A stretch of DNA of 64,000 nucleotides from an uncultured Schlesneria sp. (GTDB lineage: Bacteria > Planctomycetota > Planctomycetia > Planctomycetales > Planctomycetaceae). The DNA lies in assembly GCA_903858935.1 (NCBI GenBank), contig CAIOKO010000016.1, positions 1 through 64,000 of the forward strand, read 5' to 3'. Position 1 is the stretch's first letter, and every line of letters begins with the position of its first letter. The notes beneath the pieces are model-generated. The model did no database searches and was not told where the DNA came from. It saw nothing but the letters and a program-made list of their open reading frames with translations. A program made the translations under genes and the position numbers. Below are positions 16,564-25,453 of this stretch, one piece after another.

Positions 16564-19485
16564 TCACGCGTCCGGTTCCCTTCCAAACTGGTGGTTCACG
16601 GAAGGATGTGCAAATTGATCGACCGACACCGTTGACGGCGAGTATTGAACTCCATGCCTTCTTAGCGAAATCAGGGTCATGATTGCAGGCAATACGACCA
16701 CCGAGATCAGCAGGCAACTTCCAACACCGACCGACGATACCACGCCGATGCTCTTCAGACCCCGATGTGGCGCGATGATCATGCTGCCAAATCCGACCAT
16801 GTTAGTAAGCGATGTCAGAATCAACGAGTTGATCATACTGGGGGATGACACATAACGACGGCCCGACTGTCGGCGATAGTCGTGCATCACGTGGACTCCA
16901 TTATCAACCCCAATCCCAAGAATTAACGGCAGGATAATGAGATTCGCAGGATTGAGATCGACTTCTAAAAGCCCCATGACACCCAACATCAGCGCGGCCC
17001 CTGCCAATGGTGGCAATAAAGCTAAAGAGATATTCCTCAGCCCTTCCAGGTCAACGATGGCCACAAGCACAATGGTCGTGATGACATAAGCAATTCCAAT
17101 TTGCTCGTAGGCTATGTTGTTCCCCAACGACTTAGCAACGTATGCCATCAGAACGACGCCGGCAATGGGTCCAAGGACTGCAATCAATGTGTTACGCAGA
17201 TTGAGGAAGTCGAGCACCAGGACGAGATAGATCGCGAGGAGCGCATACACAGCAACTCTTTTATAACTTTCCCAGATTTGCTGTGATGCTTCATAGTTCT
17301 GTAGCGGTACGCCAGTCACCTCGGGATCAACTTTACGGACGGCATTGACGAACTTCTCAAGCGGTTCGATATCCCAGATCTCGTGTCGAGGATGAATTTG
17401 CAGCGACCATCGACCAGGCCGCGCGAATCGCGAAACCACGGCTGACGGCAGGTCGGCAAGAGTTACTGGCTCGGGGTTCGAAACTGCTTCCAGGCCCCGA
17501 AAACGCGAAAGTAGATCTGCCTTCATCCGCTTTTGATAGCCTGTCAATATCTCGGTCTGTTTTTCAAGCGACTGGCGCTCCAGCGACTCGATAATTTGGG
17601 CAATCTGCATCTGAATACGAATGATTGACGGAGACTGTGATTCATCGAGCGATGCTGCGAACAGTTCTAACCGTTCGCGAATCAACACGGGGTCGATAAC
17701 GCCAGCTTCCGGCCATTCGGCAGGCAAATCGGACAAGAGAGCGTGAATCCCCTGAACCAATAAGGCTTTCTCAGATGGCTGCTGCGGAAGTACTGAAGCA
17801 ATCTCTTCCACATGGTGCACTTCCGGTAGCGCTTCAAACCGCGTCTTAAGATCGAGTGCCTCGGCGGGACTGGTGGCAGTCGTCACGGCAAACAACGTCC
17901 GACTGTTCGGTTCTTGCACAAGTTTTTTTTGCAGTTCCACCGACGGAATTCCGTCCGCCTGCAGGTGAAGCAGGTTATAGTCGTACTTGACCCGAAAGCC
18001 ATAGGATGAGATTGCGGTGATCAAAACAAGTGACGTGACTGTGACAATCAGAGGCCAGCGCGAGGTAACCTGGCTGATCACATTCAGCTTCATCGGAGCG
18101 GGAAGACGATTCGAGTCAGTATTTCGATCGACCAGTGAAATGCTAGATGGCATCACAAAAAATGCTGCCAGAGCACAAAGTAGAATTCCCCCGCCGGCAA
18201 TTACACCAAGCTCGGCGACACCAAGAAAATCCGTAAAGACCGCACAAAAGAAAGCCAACGATGTCGTAGCTGCGGCGGTCAGAATCCCCGGTCCTACGTC
18301 TTGCGCAGTGGCAATCAAAGCCGGGCGCAGGTTCTGACCTTCGTGACGAAACTGAAGATATTGTGACAGATACAAGATCGCGTAATCGCTCCCCAACCCG
18401 ACGAGCATTGTCACGAATGAAACGGAAAGAATATTCAAGTGGCCAATGGTCGCTGTGGCAAAACCAAATCCCAACGCTGTTCCAACGGCAAGCATTAATT
18501 GCCCAATTAAAGGGTGTTTTACGCCGCGAAATCCGGCCACAAGTAATACACCGACGCCGCCAAATGAAATGATCGACTGCCAGATCATCGAATCCTGAGA
18601 CGATCGCATTTCGTCCCGCTCAAGGGACGGAATGCCTGTGATCCCCAGTTTGGCATCAGGATATTTGCGACACTTCTCCGCCAGGATCGACTCCATCCGA
18701 TCGACGGACTTATCCGTGCCGTCAAATCCAGTCGCTTTCTGCACCGGCTGAGCCTTTAGAAAGCCCATTGTCCTTTTTTCATTGGCCAGGTACCGAACTT
18801 CTCCAGCTTTCCCCTGTGATTGCTGACCCATGGGCATTGTCATTTGCCAGGGTGAAATAAACTGATCCGGATTAATAATGAATTGCGCCAGGCTTTGCAC
18901 AAATCCTTCCCCTACGCTTAAAACGTCTGCCGTCGCCTGAACATCACCCGATTCGATCGCACGTGTGACCTGCGGCTTCAGATTCGTAAATACTTGATTC
19001 AGGCTATACATCTGCCATCGTCCCTTTAGAATCGGGCCGAAGCTTTCCAGCCAATTGATCAGACCGTCTAGCTCTTTGGGGGACAGATATTGCAGTCCCT
19101 TCGACGCCAAACCTCGTTGGTCAATCTTGTAAAGTACGTCGCGAAAAAACTCGGGCTCGCTTTCGATCTGCGTTCCGAGCTCATCCAGAATCGTGTCGAT
19201 CTCGTCAGGTTTATCGGATTCGACGACCACGACAATGTCAGAAGAATCGCCAAAATCTTTCGTGTATTTGTTCCACCGCCGCTGATAGTCAGCCTGAGGA
19301 TCGATCAGGTCAGATCGGTCCGTCTTGAATTTCAGGAAGAGCGCAGAATAACCTGCAGATGCTGCGGATAGCAAAAGGACCAGAAACAGCGTCAAACCGG
19401 GGGCGAGGGTCACTGCCGAGGTAATTGCCTTCAATAATCGAGTGACGAGTGCGCCTTGCGCATGGTTTGAAACGTCGTCAGACAT
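16564..19485 (-). CDS. MMPL/RND-superfamily transporter (HpnN-like)
   Basis: Inner-membrane proton-driven transporter of 973 residues with two repeats of a periplasmic domain plus a transmembrane bundle. The first helix (APGLTLFLVLLLSAASAGYS) precedes the FKTDRSDLIDPQADYQRRW region, which resembles HpnN, the hopanoid-export member. Helix bundles lie around 310-480 and 740-960, each with MMPL-type segments (SFVTMLVGLGSDYAILYLSQ; LILPLILGIGVDNGVHVMHD). The substrate is probably lipid-like, but no hopanoid biosynthesis genes are in the window, so hopanoids are only a guess. AGGAC precedes ATG 19485. It lies 63 bases downstream of the vWA gene on the same strand, probably in one operon. Confidence 0.88.
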   Translation of the reverse strand: MSDDVSNHAQGALVTRLLKAITSAVTLAPGLTLFLVLLLSAASAGYSALFLKFKTDRSDLIDPQADYQRRWNKYTKDFGDSSDIVVVVESDKPDEIDTILDELGTQIESEPEFFRDVLYKIDQRGLASKGLQYLSPKELDGLINWLESFGPILKGRWQMYSLNQVFTNLKPQVTRAIESGDVQATADVLSVGEGFVQSLAQFIINPDQFISPWQMTMPMGQQSQGKAGEVRYLANEKRTMGFLKAQPVQKATGFDGTDKSVDRMESILAEKCRKYPDAKLGITGIPSLERDEMRSSQDSMIWQSIISFGGVGVLLVAGFRGVKHPLIGQLMLAVGTALGFGFATATIGHLNILSVSFVTMLVGLGSDYAILYLSQYLQFRHEGQNLRPALIATAQDVGPGILTAAATTSLAFFCAVFTDFLGVAELGVIAGGGILLCALAAFFVMPSSISLVDRNTDSNRLPAPMKLNVISQVTSRWPLIVTVTSLVLITAISSYGFRVKYDYNLLHLQADGIPSVELQKKLVQEPNSRTLFAVTTATSPAEALDLKTRFEALPEVHHVEEIASVLPQQPSEKALLVQGIHALLSDLPAEWPEAGVIDPVLIRERLELFAASLDESQSPSIIRIQMQIAQIIESLERQSLEKQTEILTGYQKRMKADLLSRFRGLEAVSNPEPVTLADLPSAVVSRFARPGRWSLQIHPRHEIWDIEPLEKFVNAVRKVDPEVTGVPLQNYEASQQIWESYKRVAVYALLAIYLVLVLDFLNLRNTLIAVLGPIAGVVLMAYVAKSLGNNIAYEQIGIAYVITTIVLVAIVDLEGLRNISLALLPPLAGAALMLGVMGLLEVDLNPANLIILPLILGIGVDNGVHVMHDYRRQSGRRYVSSPSMINSLILTSLTNMVGFGSMIIAPHRGLKSIGVVSSVGVGSCLLISVVVLPAIMTLISLRRHGVQYSPSTVSVDQFAHPSVNHQFGREPDA

Positions 19486-19548
19486 GAAAAGTCCTGAAGG
19501 TCTAGGTTGTTCTCGAATTAAAGTGATGGCATTCTCGCAACGCCCGCA

Positions 19549-20727
19549 TCATCTTTGTGCCTGCGTCAAGTCATGATAAAGATAGATTCCAGTGTTATGA
19601 CGTGCCAGCTTTTTGAGAAAGTTGTCCGGACTTAAATCTGCTCCAACCCCAAATTCGACAACGTGAACCAACGTTTTTCGCTTATTCATTCGCTTAAGAT
19701 CCCAAAGGTCCTTGGCGCTCAATTCAGGCGCGTCAGCGTCAGTCAACAAATAGATCACGTCAGGATCATAACTGAGCGCCTGAGTCAAAGCTCCCATTCG
19801 GTTTGTACCCGCATCTGGCTGAATCCCGATCAGAAATTGCCTGGCCAGACGCAGATTGACCGACGTCGCAGGCAATAATCGGGTTCTTTCGCCCGATCGA
19901 TTGATGGTATGATTCGCCACGTTAAAAAAGATCACCTGAAACTGCGATGTCGGCGTCAGTTCCTGCAGGCTGTCCCAAAGTTTCTGTCGCGCAAACTGCA
20001 TGGCATCGTGCTGACGCATGCTCTCGGACGCATCAATCACATAGACGATCCGTTTGGCAGGGGCCCTAATTCCGAAGAAGCTTGTTTGATGCCCACCCGT
20101 TCCTGTCGACGCCCCAACGTTTCCAGCCTCTCCTCCAGCACCCTGGCCACCGGAATTTCCTTGGTTCAACGGAAAGTCATTCTCGGCTTGATCACTTGGC
20201 GAGGCACCCGCAATACCGGCGGAGTTCCGGTCACTAACCGTTGAAGCCAACAAATTGTGCTGATTAACATGAGCTTTCTTAAGATCGATCGATTTATTGA
20301 GATCCGCCGTTTTCGACGAGGCATTCAGTTCCGACTCGACGGCATTCGAATTCTCACTTGTTGCGCTAAATACCGTTTGCGGATCAGTCTCAATTACCGT
20401 CAGTAAACGGGGTTTTTCATTTGCTGGTTGCATTTCGATTGTTTGGTGAACTTCATTCGACTCATCGGATTCAGCATTGGGAACCACCGTATCGATGATC
20501 GCCCCCCTGCCCTTGGATTCGCCCATCCCACCTGCGCCCCCCGGAATCCAGGTGGCAGACCAGTCATCACGGTTGCCCATGTCGCCGGTTCCGCGACCTG
20601 GCGAACGAAACCCGAAAAACGGTAGCATGACGATCAGGACTAATGCGTGACAAGATAGAGACACCATCAGCAACGAATACGTTTTTCGCCGCGTTCTCGT
20701 GCGAACCTTTCTGGCTGTGGTGATCAT
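19549..20727 (-). CDS. Membrane-anchored von Willebrand A domain protein with TonB-like layout
   Basis: Protein of 392 residues: basic N-terminus, one transmembrane helix (about 18-40, SLLMVSLSCHALVLIVMLPF), a long Gly/Ser/Asn-rich low-complexity periplasmic stretch (about 40-220) and a C-terminal vWA domain. The metal-ion-dependent adhesion site is intact in its main part: DASES from Asp232, and the later TDAD loop. The layout of short cytoplasmic tail, single helix, flexible spacer and C-terminal binding domain resembles TonB/TolA, with vWA in place of the usual C-terminal domain. It is upstream of the MMPL transporter and divergent from ExbB/ExbD genes, consistent with a role as effector of that motor; this is inference. 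Confidence 0.82.
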   Translation of the reverse strand: MITTARKVRTRTRRKTYSLLMVSLSCHALVLIVMLPFFGFRSPGRGTGDMGNRDDWSATWIPGGAGGMGESKGRGAIIDTVVPNAESDESNEVHQTIEMQPANEKPRLLTVIETDPQTVFSATSENSNAVESELNASSKTADLNKSIDLKKAHVNQHNLLASTVSDRNSAGIAGASPSDQAENDFPLNQGNSGGQGAGGEAGNVGASTGTGGHQTSFFGIRAPAKRIVYVIDASESMRQHDAMQFARQKLWDSLQELTPTSQFQVIFFNVANHTINRSGERTRLLPATSVNLRLARQFLIGIQPDAGTNRMGALTQALSYDPDVIYLLTDADAPELSAKDLWDLKRMNKRKTLVHVVEFGVGADLSPDNFLKKLARHNTGIYLYHDLTQAQR

Positions 20728-21243
20728 ATCGAGAACATCCTTCGGGCACTTGGGAGTTTTGTTTTGTCTAGACTCGTCCGATCATCCATTTGAATAATAA
20801 TTCGGGTAATCTTCCACATCTTCCACATGTCTGGCTACCTCAAAACAATCAGAATTGGCACTAAAAACCAACGACCTGACGCACATTTGCCTCGGACGCT
20901 TGAGGTCTGTAATTCGAAATCTTGAGTAAAGACGTTTGAAATTTCTCGGACAGAGACGCTTAACTACTTGAATCCGTGGAAGTCCCGGTTCTATGATGGC
21001 GAAGTCGCAAATACCGGCTGGAGGTCACGTCAGCGGAACACTTCCACCAACCTTTATCAGAGACCGACATTCCCTTTCGAACTTTTCAGCCGAATTTGCC
21101 GTTCCACAAAAAGTCACTTCGACAACTGTCGCAATCACTATCGGACAGAGTATAACCAATGGATTCAATCGGATATTCACTGAATTTTGCCAATTAGCCG
21201 CGCGCAACGTCGGTGATTCCCATTACAAAACAGGAGCTGCTTC
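20728..21243. promoter_or_regulatory. Divergent spacer of the vWA/MMPL and ExbB/ExbD operons
   Basis: About 516 bases without a convincing gene separate the two divergent operons of the envelope cluster. Its 60-100 residue open frames overlap one another on both strands and have no family resemblance. The spacer is long enough for a regulator-controlled bidirectional promoter. TCTTCCACATCTTCCACATGTC near 20810 contains a short direct repeat, CTTCCACAT. Confidence 0.4.
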
Positions 21244-22065
21244 ATGCTTTCTACGACGAAACATCGTATTGTCCCAGTTTGGCTGATGATTATTCTGCTC
21301 ACCGCCTCAATGGGAATCTTTTCACGGCCGATCATGGTTCATGCTCAGGCAGAGGACGACGTCAAATCTGCTGCATCAGAAGGCGCTGCAAAGCCGGCAA
21401 CTGAAAGCCCGCAAAGTCAATCTCAGTTGATGTGGCTCATCAACACATCGGGTTGGATCGGCGGGCTGATTCTGGCAATTTCGATTTATTTCCTGGCGAT
21501 CGTCATGCAATGTTTCCTCGAATTGCGTTCTTCTGTCGTCGCTCCACCTGAACTGATGGAAGAGTGTGAAGCCTTGTTGGCGAAACGCGACTTCAACGGC
21601 ATCTATAAAGTGGCGAAAGAAAGTACCAGTGAACTTGGACAATTAATCGCCACAGGGATGGTGGGGTTGTCGACGGGACTGAGCGATGCACGCGAAGCAA
21701 TTGATCGTCAAAGCGAAGTCATTACCGTGGACATGGAAAAACGGATCAGCATGCTCGCAGTGATCGGTACGCTGGGACCACTGATCGGACTGTTGGGAAC
21801 TCTCAAGGGAATGATCGCGAGCTTCAGCGTCATCGCGAGGTCAGATGCGCAAATGAAGGCCAGCGAAGTCGCCCATGGTATTTCCGAGGCTCTGGTGCTG
21901 ACATTCGAAGGTGTGTTCCTGTCTGTTCCCGCCATCTACTTTTTTGCATTTTTCAAGAATCGCGTGGCGAGCCTCAGTGTTCAGACTTTGAATGCGGCCG
22001 ATGAGTTTATTCGTCGGCTGCATGCCGCTGCCCACAAGAAACCAACTGCCGAAGCCGCTTCCTGA
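21244..22065 (+). CDS. MotA/TolQ/ExbB proton-channel family protein
   Basis: Inner-membrane stator of an ExbB/TolQ motor, which uses the proton gradient to move a partner in the periplasm. The 273-residue protein begins with a signal-like hydrophobic segment and an Ala/Glu/Ser-rich periplasmic stretch. Three helices follow: LINTSGWIGGLILAISIYFL near residue 65, and a pair at about 165-195 and 215-245. The family region MLAVIGTLGPLIGLLGTLKG is well conserved. ATG 21244 is preceded by AGGAG. Next come two ExbD genes within 20 bases or less of each other, so the three genes form one unit. Confidence 0.92.
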   Translation: MLSTTKHRIVPVWLMIILLTASMGIFSRPIMVHAQAEDDVKSAASEGAAKPATESPQSQSQLMWLINTSGWIGGLILAISIYFLAIVMQCFLELRSSVVAPPELMEECEALLAKRDFNGIYKVAKESTSELGQLIATGMVGLSTGLSDAREAIDRQSEVITVDMEKRISMLAVIGTLGPLIGLLGTLKGMIASFSVIARSDAQMKASEVAHGISEALVLTFEGVFLSVPAIYFFAFFKNRVASLSVQTLNAADEFIRRLHAAAHKKPTAEAAS

Positions 22066-22084
22066 AAAAATTGAGGAGGATGGA

Positions 22085-22540
22085 ATGTCAGAACATAATT
22101 CTGAAAAAGCGGAACCGAACCTCACGCCGTTGCTCGACATGGTCTTTCAATTGATCACGTTTTTCATGCTCGTGATCAATTTTAAGGGGGCGTCGCTCGA
22201 CCTCTCTTTGAAGCTGCCCGTGCTGGGATCGGCTCGCCCGCTGGAACGGCACGGAAACCTCGAACCGCTTTTGCTGAACATTGACTCCACCGGCCAGGTA
22301 AAGGTTCAGGGGAAACAAGTTGACGTTGAACAATTTATCACAAAAGAAGCACGCTTCCTCAAGAACCAGCTAAAAATCCTGGGGACACCGATCGAAAACG
22401 GCGAACTTCCCGTTCCTGTCATCGTTCGAGCAGACCGATCGGCACCGTTTCATCTCGTCAATCATATTCTCAAAATCTGCCAGGATCAGGGCTATCGAAA
22501 CTTCTCGTTGAGCGCGATGTCGCGCGAGGAGAAACACTAA
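22085..22540 (+). CDS. ExbD/TolR-family protein (first copy)
   Basis: Bitopic inner-membrane partner of the ExbB/TolQ protein, 151 residues. A short cytoplasmic N-terminus leads to LTPLLDMVFQLITFFMLVIN, where the Asp in the helix is the conserved proton-carrying residue. The periplasmic domain ends DRSAPFHLVNHILKICQDQG, the usual ExbD fold. ATG 22085 has GAGGAGG upstream and lies 19 bases after the ExbB stop. It differs enough from the second copy that they probably form a heterodimer rather than being a recent duplication. Confidence 0.92.
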   Translation: MSEHNSEKAEPNLTPLLDMVFQLITFFMLVINFKGASLDLSLKLPVLGSARPLERHGNLEPLLLNIDSTGQVKVQGKQVDVEQFITKEARFLKNQLKILGTPIENGELPVPVIVRADRSAPFHLVNHILKICQDQGYRNFSLSAMSREEKH

Positions 22541-22541
22541 G

Positions 22542-23093
22542 ATGCAGCGCAGTCACAGCCAGCGTCGACGTCGGCGAAAACGCGACCAGGGTTCGGTCGA
22601 AATGAATCTCGCCGCCATGCTCGATATGGCATTTCAGCTTTTGACGTTTTTCATCCTGACCTTTCGCCCAGCGCCGATTGAAGGCCAACTGTCGCTGAAT
22701 CTCCCACCCCCAGTTCCGCAAACCAATGTCGAGGCTAACGCGAAGGGGGGCGAAGGAATCGATAACGTGCTTGCGATGGAAACGTTGCATCTTCATGTCG
22801 TTGCCAATGATCGCGGGGACGTTTCCGAATTGAAAGTGGAATTGAATCCGATCGTTCAAGGCCGACTTGACGAGGGAAACATTCAACGTCTTGATCAAAA
22901 ACTGCATTCGATGTTTGCAGTGAAACAGATCCCTTTTGATCGGATTCAAATCGCAGTCGACGGCCGATTACGTTACGGCGAACTGATGAAGATTATTGAT
23001 GTCTGCCACCGACAGCGCCTTCCCGACGGTTCGGCTATGCAGAAGATCAGTTTCTCCGAAGTCGATGTCGGAGCAACCTCGAACGCGAAATGA
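22542..23093 (+). CDS. ExbD/TolR-family protein (second copy)
   Basis: A second bitopic ExbD-like protein of 183 residues. It has an unusually basic N-terminal tail (SQRRRRRKRDQG), then the membrane helix with the conserved Asp (AAMLDMAFQLLTFFILTF), and a periplasmic domain with an insert around 55-80 relative to the first copy. The C-terminus (IQIAVDGRLRYGELMKIIDV) keeps the family pattern. It starts two bases after the stop of the first copy, so the two are translationally linked. Two non-identical ExbD proteins per ExbB protein occur in other bacteria. Confidence 0.9.
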   Translation: MQRSHSQRRRRRKRDQGSVEMNLAAMLDMAFQLLTFFILTFRPAPIEGQLSLNLPPPVPQTNVEANAKGGEGIDNVLAMETLHLHVVANDRGDVSELKVELNPIVQGRLDEGNIQRLDQKLHSMFAVKQIPFDRIQIAVDGRLRYGELMKIIDVCHRQRLPDGSAMQKISFSEVDVGATSNAK

Positions 23094-23101
23094 GGTAGAG
23101 C

Positions 23102-24127
23102 ATGCGCCGCTACAGTGCACGCCCTTACGGAGGTTCCGTAACCGGCTTACGAATTGTGTCGATGCTGATGGCGATCCTGGTACTTTGGATGCTTTACAAT
23201 CGGCTGAATGACCCCGCCACATGGCGAGCGTTCGCTGACGATAAAGAACCGGCCTCAGCCCAGTTGCCTACCGGGATACCATCGGCACAAGAAACTATTA
23301 TCCCAGGTCCAAATGATCTGGATGAGGTCGAAGTCGCATCCATCCAGGAGTTGTTTGAACTTGTTACGGATAAATCGCCACTGAAATCGCGTGAGATGGA
23401 TGCGTATTGGAGGTTAATGGATTGGAGCCGTACTCAGTCATTTGCCGAGCTAGAAAAGAGGGCTATCAAAGACATTGCATTTACGCAACTCTGGGAGCAG
23501 CCTGAGATCTATCGTGGAAAGCCAATCCGTTTGCGATTGCATGCCTTGCGAGTCCTGGAATACCCTGCCCCGAAAGATCAGCCTACGTTCGAGAAGGTTT
23601 ACGAAGCTTGGGGCGGAACCAGCGAATCCCGTACGTTGCTCTACTCCGTCGTATTTCCCGATCTCCCGAGCGGGCTCCCTGTCGGACCGGAAATTCGCGC
23701 CGAAATCGAATTCGTTGGATATTTCCTGAAGCTCTTAAGTTACAAGGGCTATGACCAAAAAACTGGTGTTCCGTTAATGGCTACACGCGCTGCACCGTTA
23801 CTTGTCGGTCGAGCCAAATTTATTTCGAGCCCACCCCTGCCCCCGCCTCCCAAGTCTGACCCATGGATCATTCCGCTAGCAATTGGGGGAGCGATCCTGT
23901 TGATTGGTATGTCAGTTTGGGCTAGTCGCTCAAAACGCAATAAATCCAAGGTTCGGATGCTTCCTGACGAACTTTATTCGATTGCAACGCCACGCGATCT
24001 GGCAATCGGGCCGCCATTTGGCGGGCTCGACGCTACGGAGCCGGCAGTTAATGTCGGAATGTCCGACAAATCTGAACTGAATCCCGCGTCTCCACAACCA
24101 GCCACGTACACAGATCAATCCACCTGA
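23102..24127 (+). CDS. Bitopic membrane protein of the ExbB/ExbD operon, function unknown
   Basis: 341 residues with two membrane helices flanking a periplasmic domain: one near the N-terminus (LRIVSMLMAILVLWMLYN) and one at about 255-275 (WIIPLAIGGAILLIGMSVWA), preceded by a proline run (SSPPLPPPPKSDP). The domain between them is unlike any family I recognise. The cytoplasmic tail is polar. ATG 23102 follows the ExbD stop by 8 bases with a TGAGGTAG site, so it is the fourth gene of the operon. It is probably an accessory component of the motor. Confidence 0.75.
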   Translation: MRRYSARPYGGSVTGLRIVSMLMAILVLWMLYNRLNDPATWRAFADDKEPASAQLPTGIPSAQETIIPGPNDLDEVEVASIQELFELVTDKSPLKSREMDAYWRLMDWSRTQSFAELEKRAIKDIAFTQLWEQPEIYRGKPIRLRLHALRVLEYPAPKDQPTFEKVYEAWGGTSESRTLLYSVVFPDLPSGLPVGPEIRAEIEFVGYFLKLLSYKGYDQKTGVPLMATRAAPLLVGRAKFISSPPLPPPPKSDPWIIPLAIGGAILLIGMSVWASRSKRNKSKVRMLPDELYSIATPRDLAIGPPFGGLDATEPAVNVGMSDKSELNPASPQPATYTDQST

Positions 24128-24205
24128 TCTTTTATTCGTGGTCTCTTAATATTTTGTTTCTTCACGCGCTGCGAAGACTTTGCTACGGGAGGGCGAAACT
24201 TCTGC

Positions 24206-25126
24206 CTATTGGATTGGAGACCTGTCCTGCATTGGATAATCATTCCTCCATCCACTGCGAATTGGTAATGACCAGTCTCTGAATTTCGCGGCGAATCGGT
24301 TCAGACAACTCGGGCCAGACAACTCGGGCCAGACAGCAATCAGCCTGGCGAGATGCGGGTCCAATGCTGCCGAGTGAATTGATGAGACTTCGTTCAATCG
24401 GCTGTGGATTGCCACAAGTTCTCGCTGAATTGCTTCGAGATCAATTTCCTGTCGCTCTTCGACAGGATTCAAAATCCAAGATGTCACCGAACCACTAAGC
24501 ATTCCAAACAGACCGACACCTCCGACCATCAGGAAGGCCGCGATAATTCGGCCGACTGTGGTCACAGGAAACTTGTCGCCATATCCCACCGTGGTCATCG
24601 TCACGATTGACCACCAAAGGGCATCCGATGCGGAGGTGATATTGGCACCATCAACATCTTTCTCAACCTGAAGGATCGCCACACTTGAGATCAGCAGCAA
24701 CAGGATTGAGACGAAAATCACGAACAGAATGGTCCCGTCTGCCCGATTGTGTTGCAAATACTTCGCCAGGATCTGGGCGACACGAATTCCACGTAGCAGA
24801 CGCAGAATGCGAATGACTCGAATCACGCGACCCGCTTGAAACACGTCGTACACTGGAATGCACGACAACAGATCGATCCAACCCCAGGCCATGAATTGGC
24901 GTTTGTTTGACGCGTAAAGAAGTCGAATCAAGAAATCGATAAAAAAGATTCCGCAGACGACATTCTCCACAGCATCAATGATCTTACTGTCTTCATCAGA
25001 CACCTTAATGAAAGTTTCCAGTGCCAGTGTGATTAAAGAGTATCCACAAAGTAGCAGCATGAATAAATCGTACGGCTGAAGGACGGAATCGCCTCCGGTC
25101 GACGGATGTTTGGAATCAGAATCCAT
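24206..25126 (-). CDS. Voltage-gated potassium channel-like protein
   Basis: Inner-membrane channel subunit with six helices and one pore loop. The selectivity filter is TVGYGD, diagnostic for potassium. S4 carries regularly spaced arginines (GRVIRVIRILRLLRGIRV), so it resembles a voltage sensor. S1-S3, S5 (ILFVIFVSILLLLISSVAIL) and S6 (RIIAAFLMVGGVGLFGMLSG) are recognisable. A short cytoplasmic tail follows S6, predicted helical, without a cyclic-nucleotide or RCK domain. ATG 25126 is preferred to the upstream in-frame ATG at 25192 because GAGGC lies upstream and the extension is not conserved in character. Confidence 0.9.
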   Translation of the reverse strand: MDSDSKHPSTGGDSVLQPYDLFMLLLCGYSLITLALETFIKVSDEDSKIIDAVENVVCGIFFIDFLIRLLYASNKRQFMAWGWIDLLSCIPVYDVFQAGRVIRVIRILRLLRGIRVAQILAKYLQHNRADGTILFVIFVSILLLLISSVAILQVEKDVDGANITSASDALWWSIVTMTTVGYGDKFPVTTVGRIIAAFLMVGGVGLFGMLSGSVTSWILNPVEERQEIDLEAIQRELVAIHSRLNEVSSIHSAALDPHLARLIAVWPELSGPSCLNRFAAKFRDWSLPIRSGWRNDYPMQDRSPIQ

Positions 25127-25453
25127 CTTCGCAAGCCTCGAACAGAGTCGGAAAATAGCGATCTGATACGCAGGTCGCCTCGTAATCGTCACGTTCTAAT
25201 CACGAAGATCGCTTTACGGCAATATGAACAACTTCGGGGCACCTCCCCTCTCGTTACAAGAATTTCGCAAATTTTCTTGTCAAGATTTACTGCCTGGCGC
25301 GGTTGTATTTTCACATTGAAAGTTCCCGAGTTCCGACAGCGACGATCATTTTAGTCGGTCGGTCGATGGCGTCGAAAAAAACGTACTGTAACGAATTCGG
25401 TAGAACCGTCGGCGTTTTGGATCTTTCAAACGCTGTGACTGAGGAGATGTCAG
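25127..25453. other. Divergent spacer between potassium channel and outer-membrane barrel
   Basis: About 327 bases holding the promoters of both divergent genes. No open frame with family resemblance, repeat or clear operator was found. Confidence 0.35.

Noticed and set aside
16564-19485. Hopanoid transporter HpnN with a hopanoid gene cluster
   Set aside because: The protein resembles HpnN in its first periplasmic region, but no squalene-hopene cyclase or other hpn gene is nearby, so only the MMPL/RND family is claimed.
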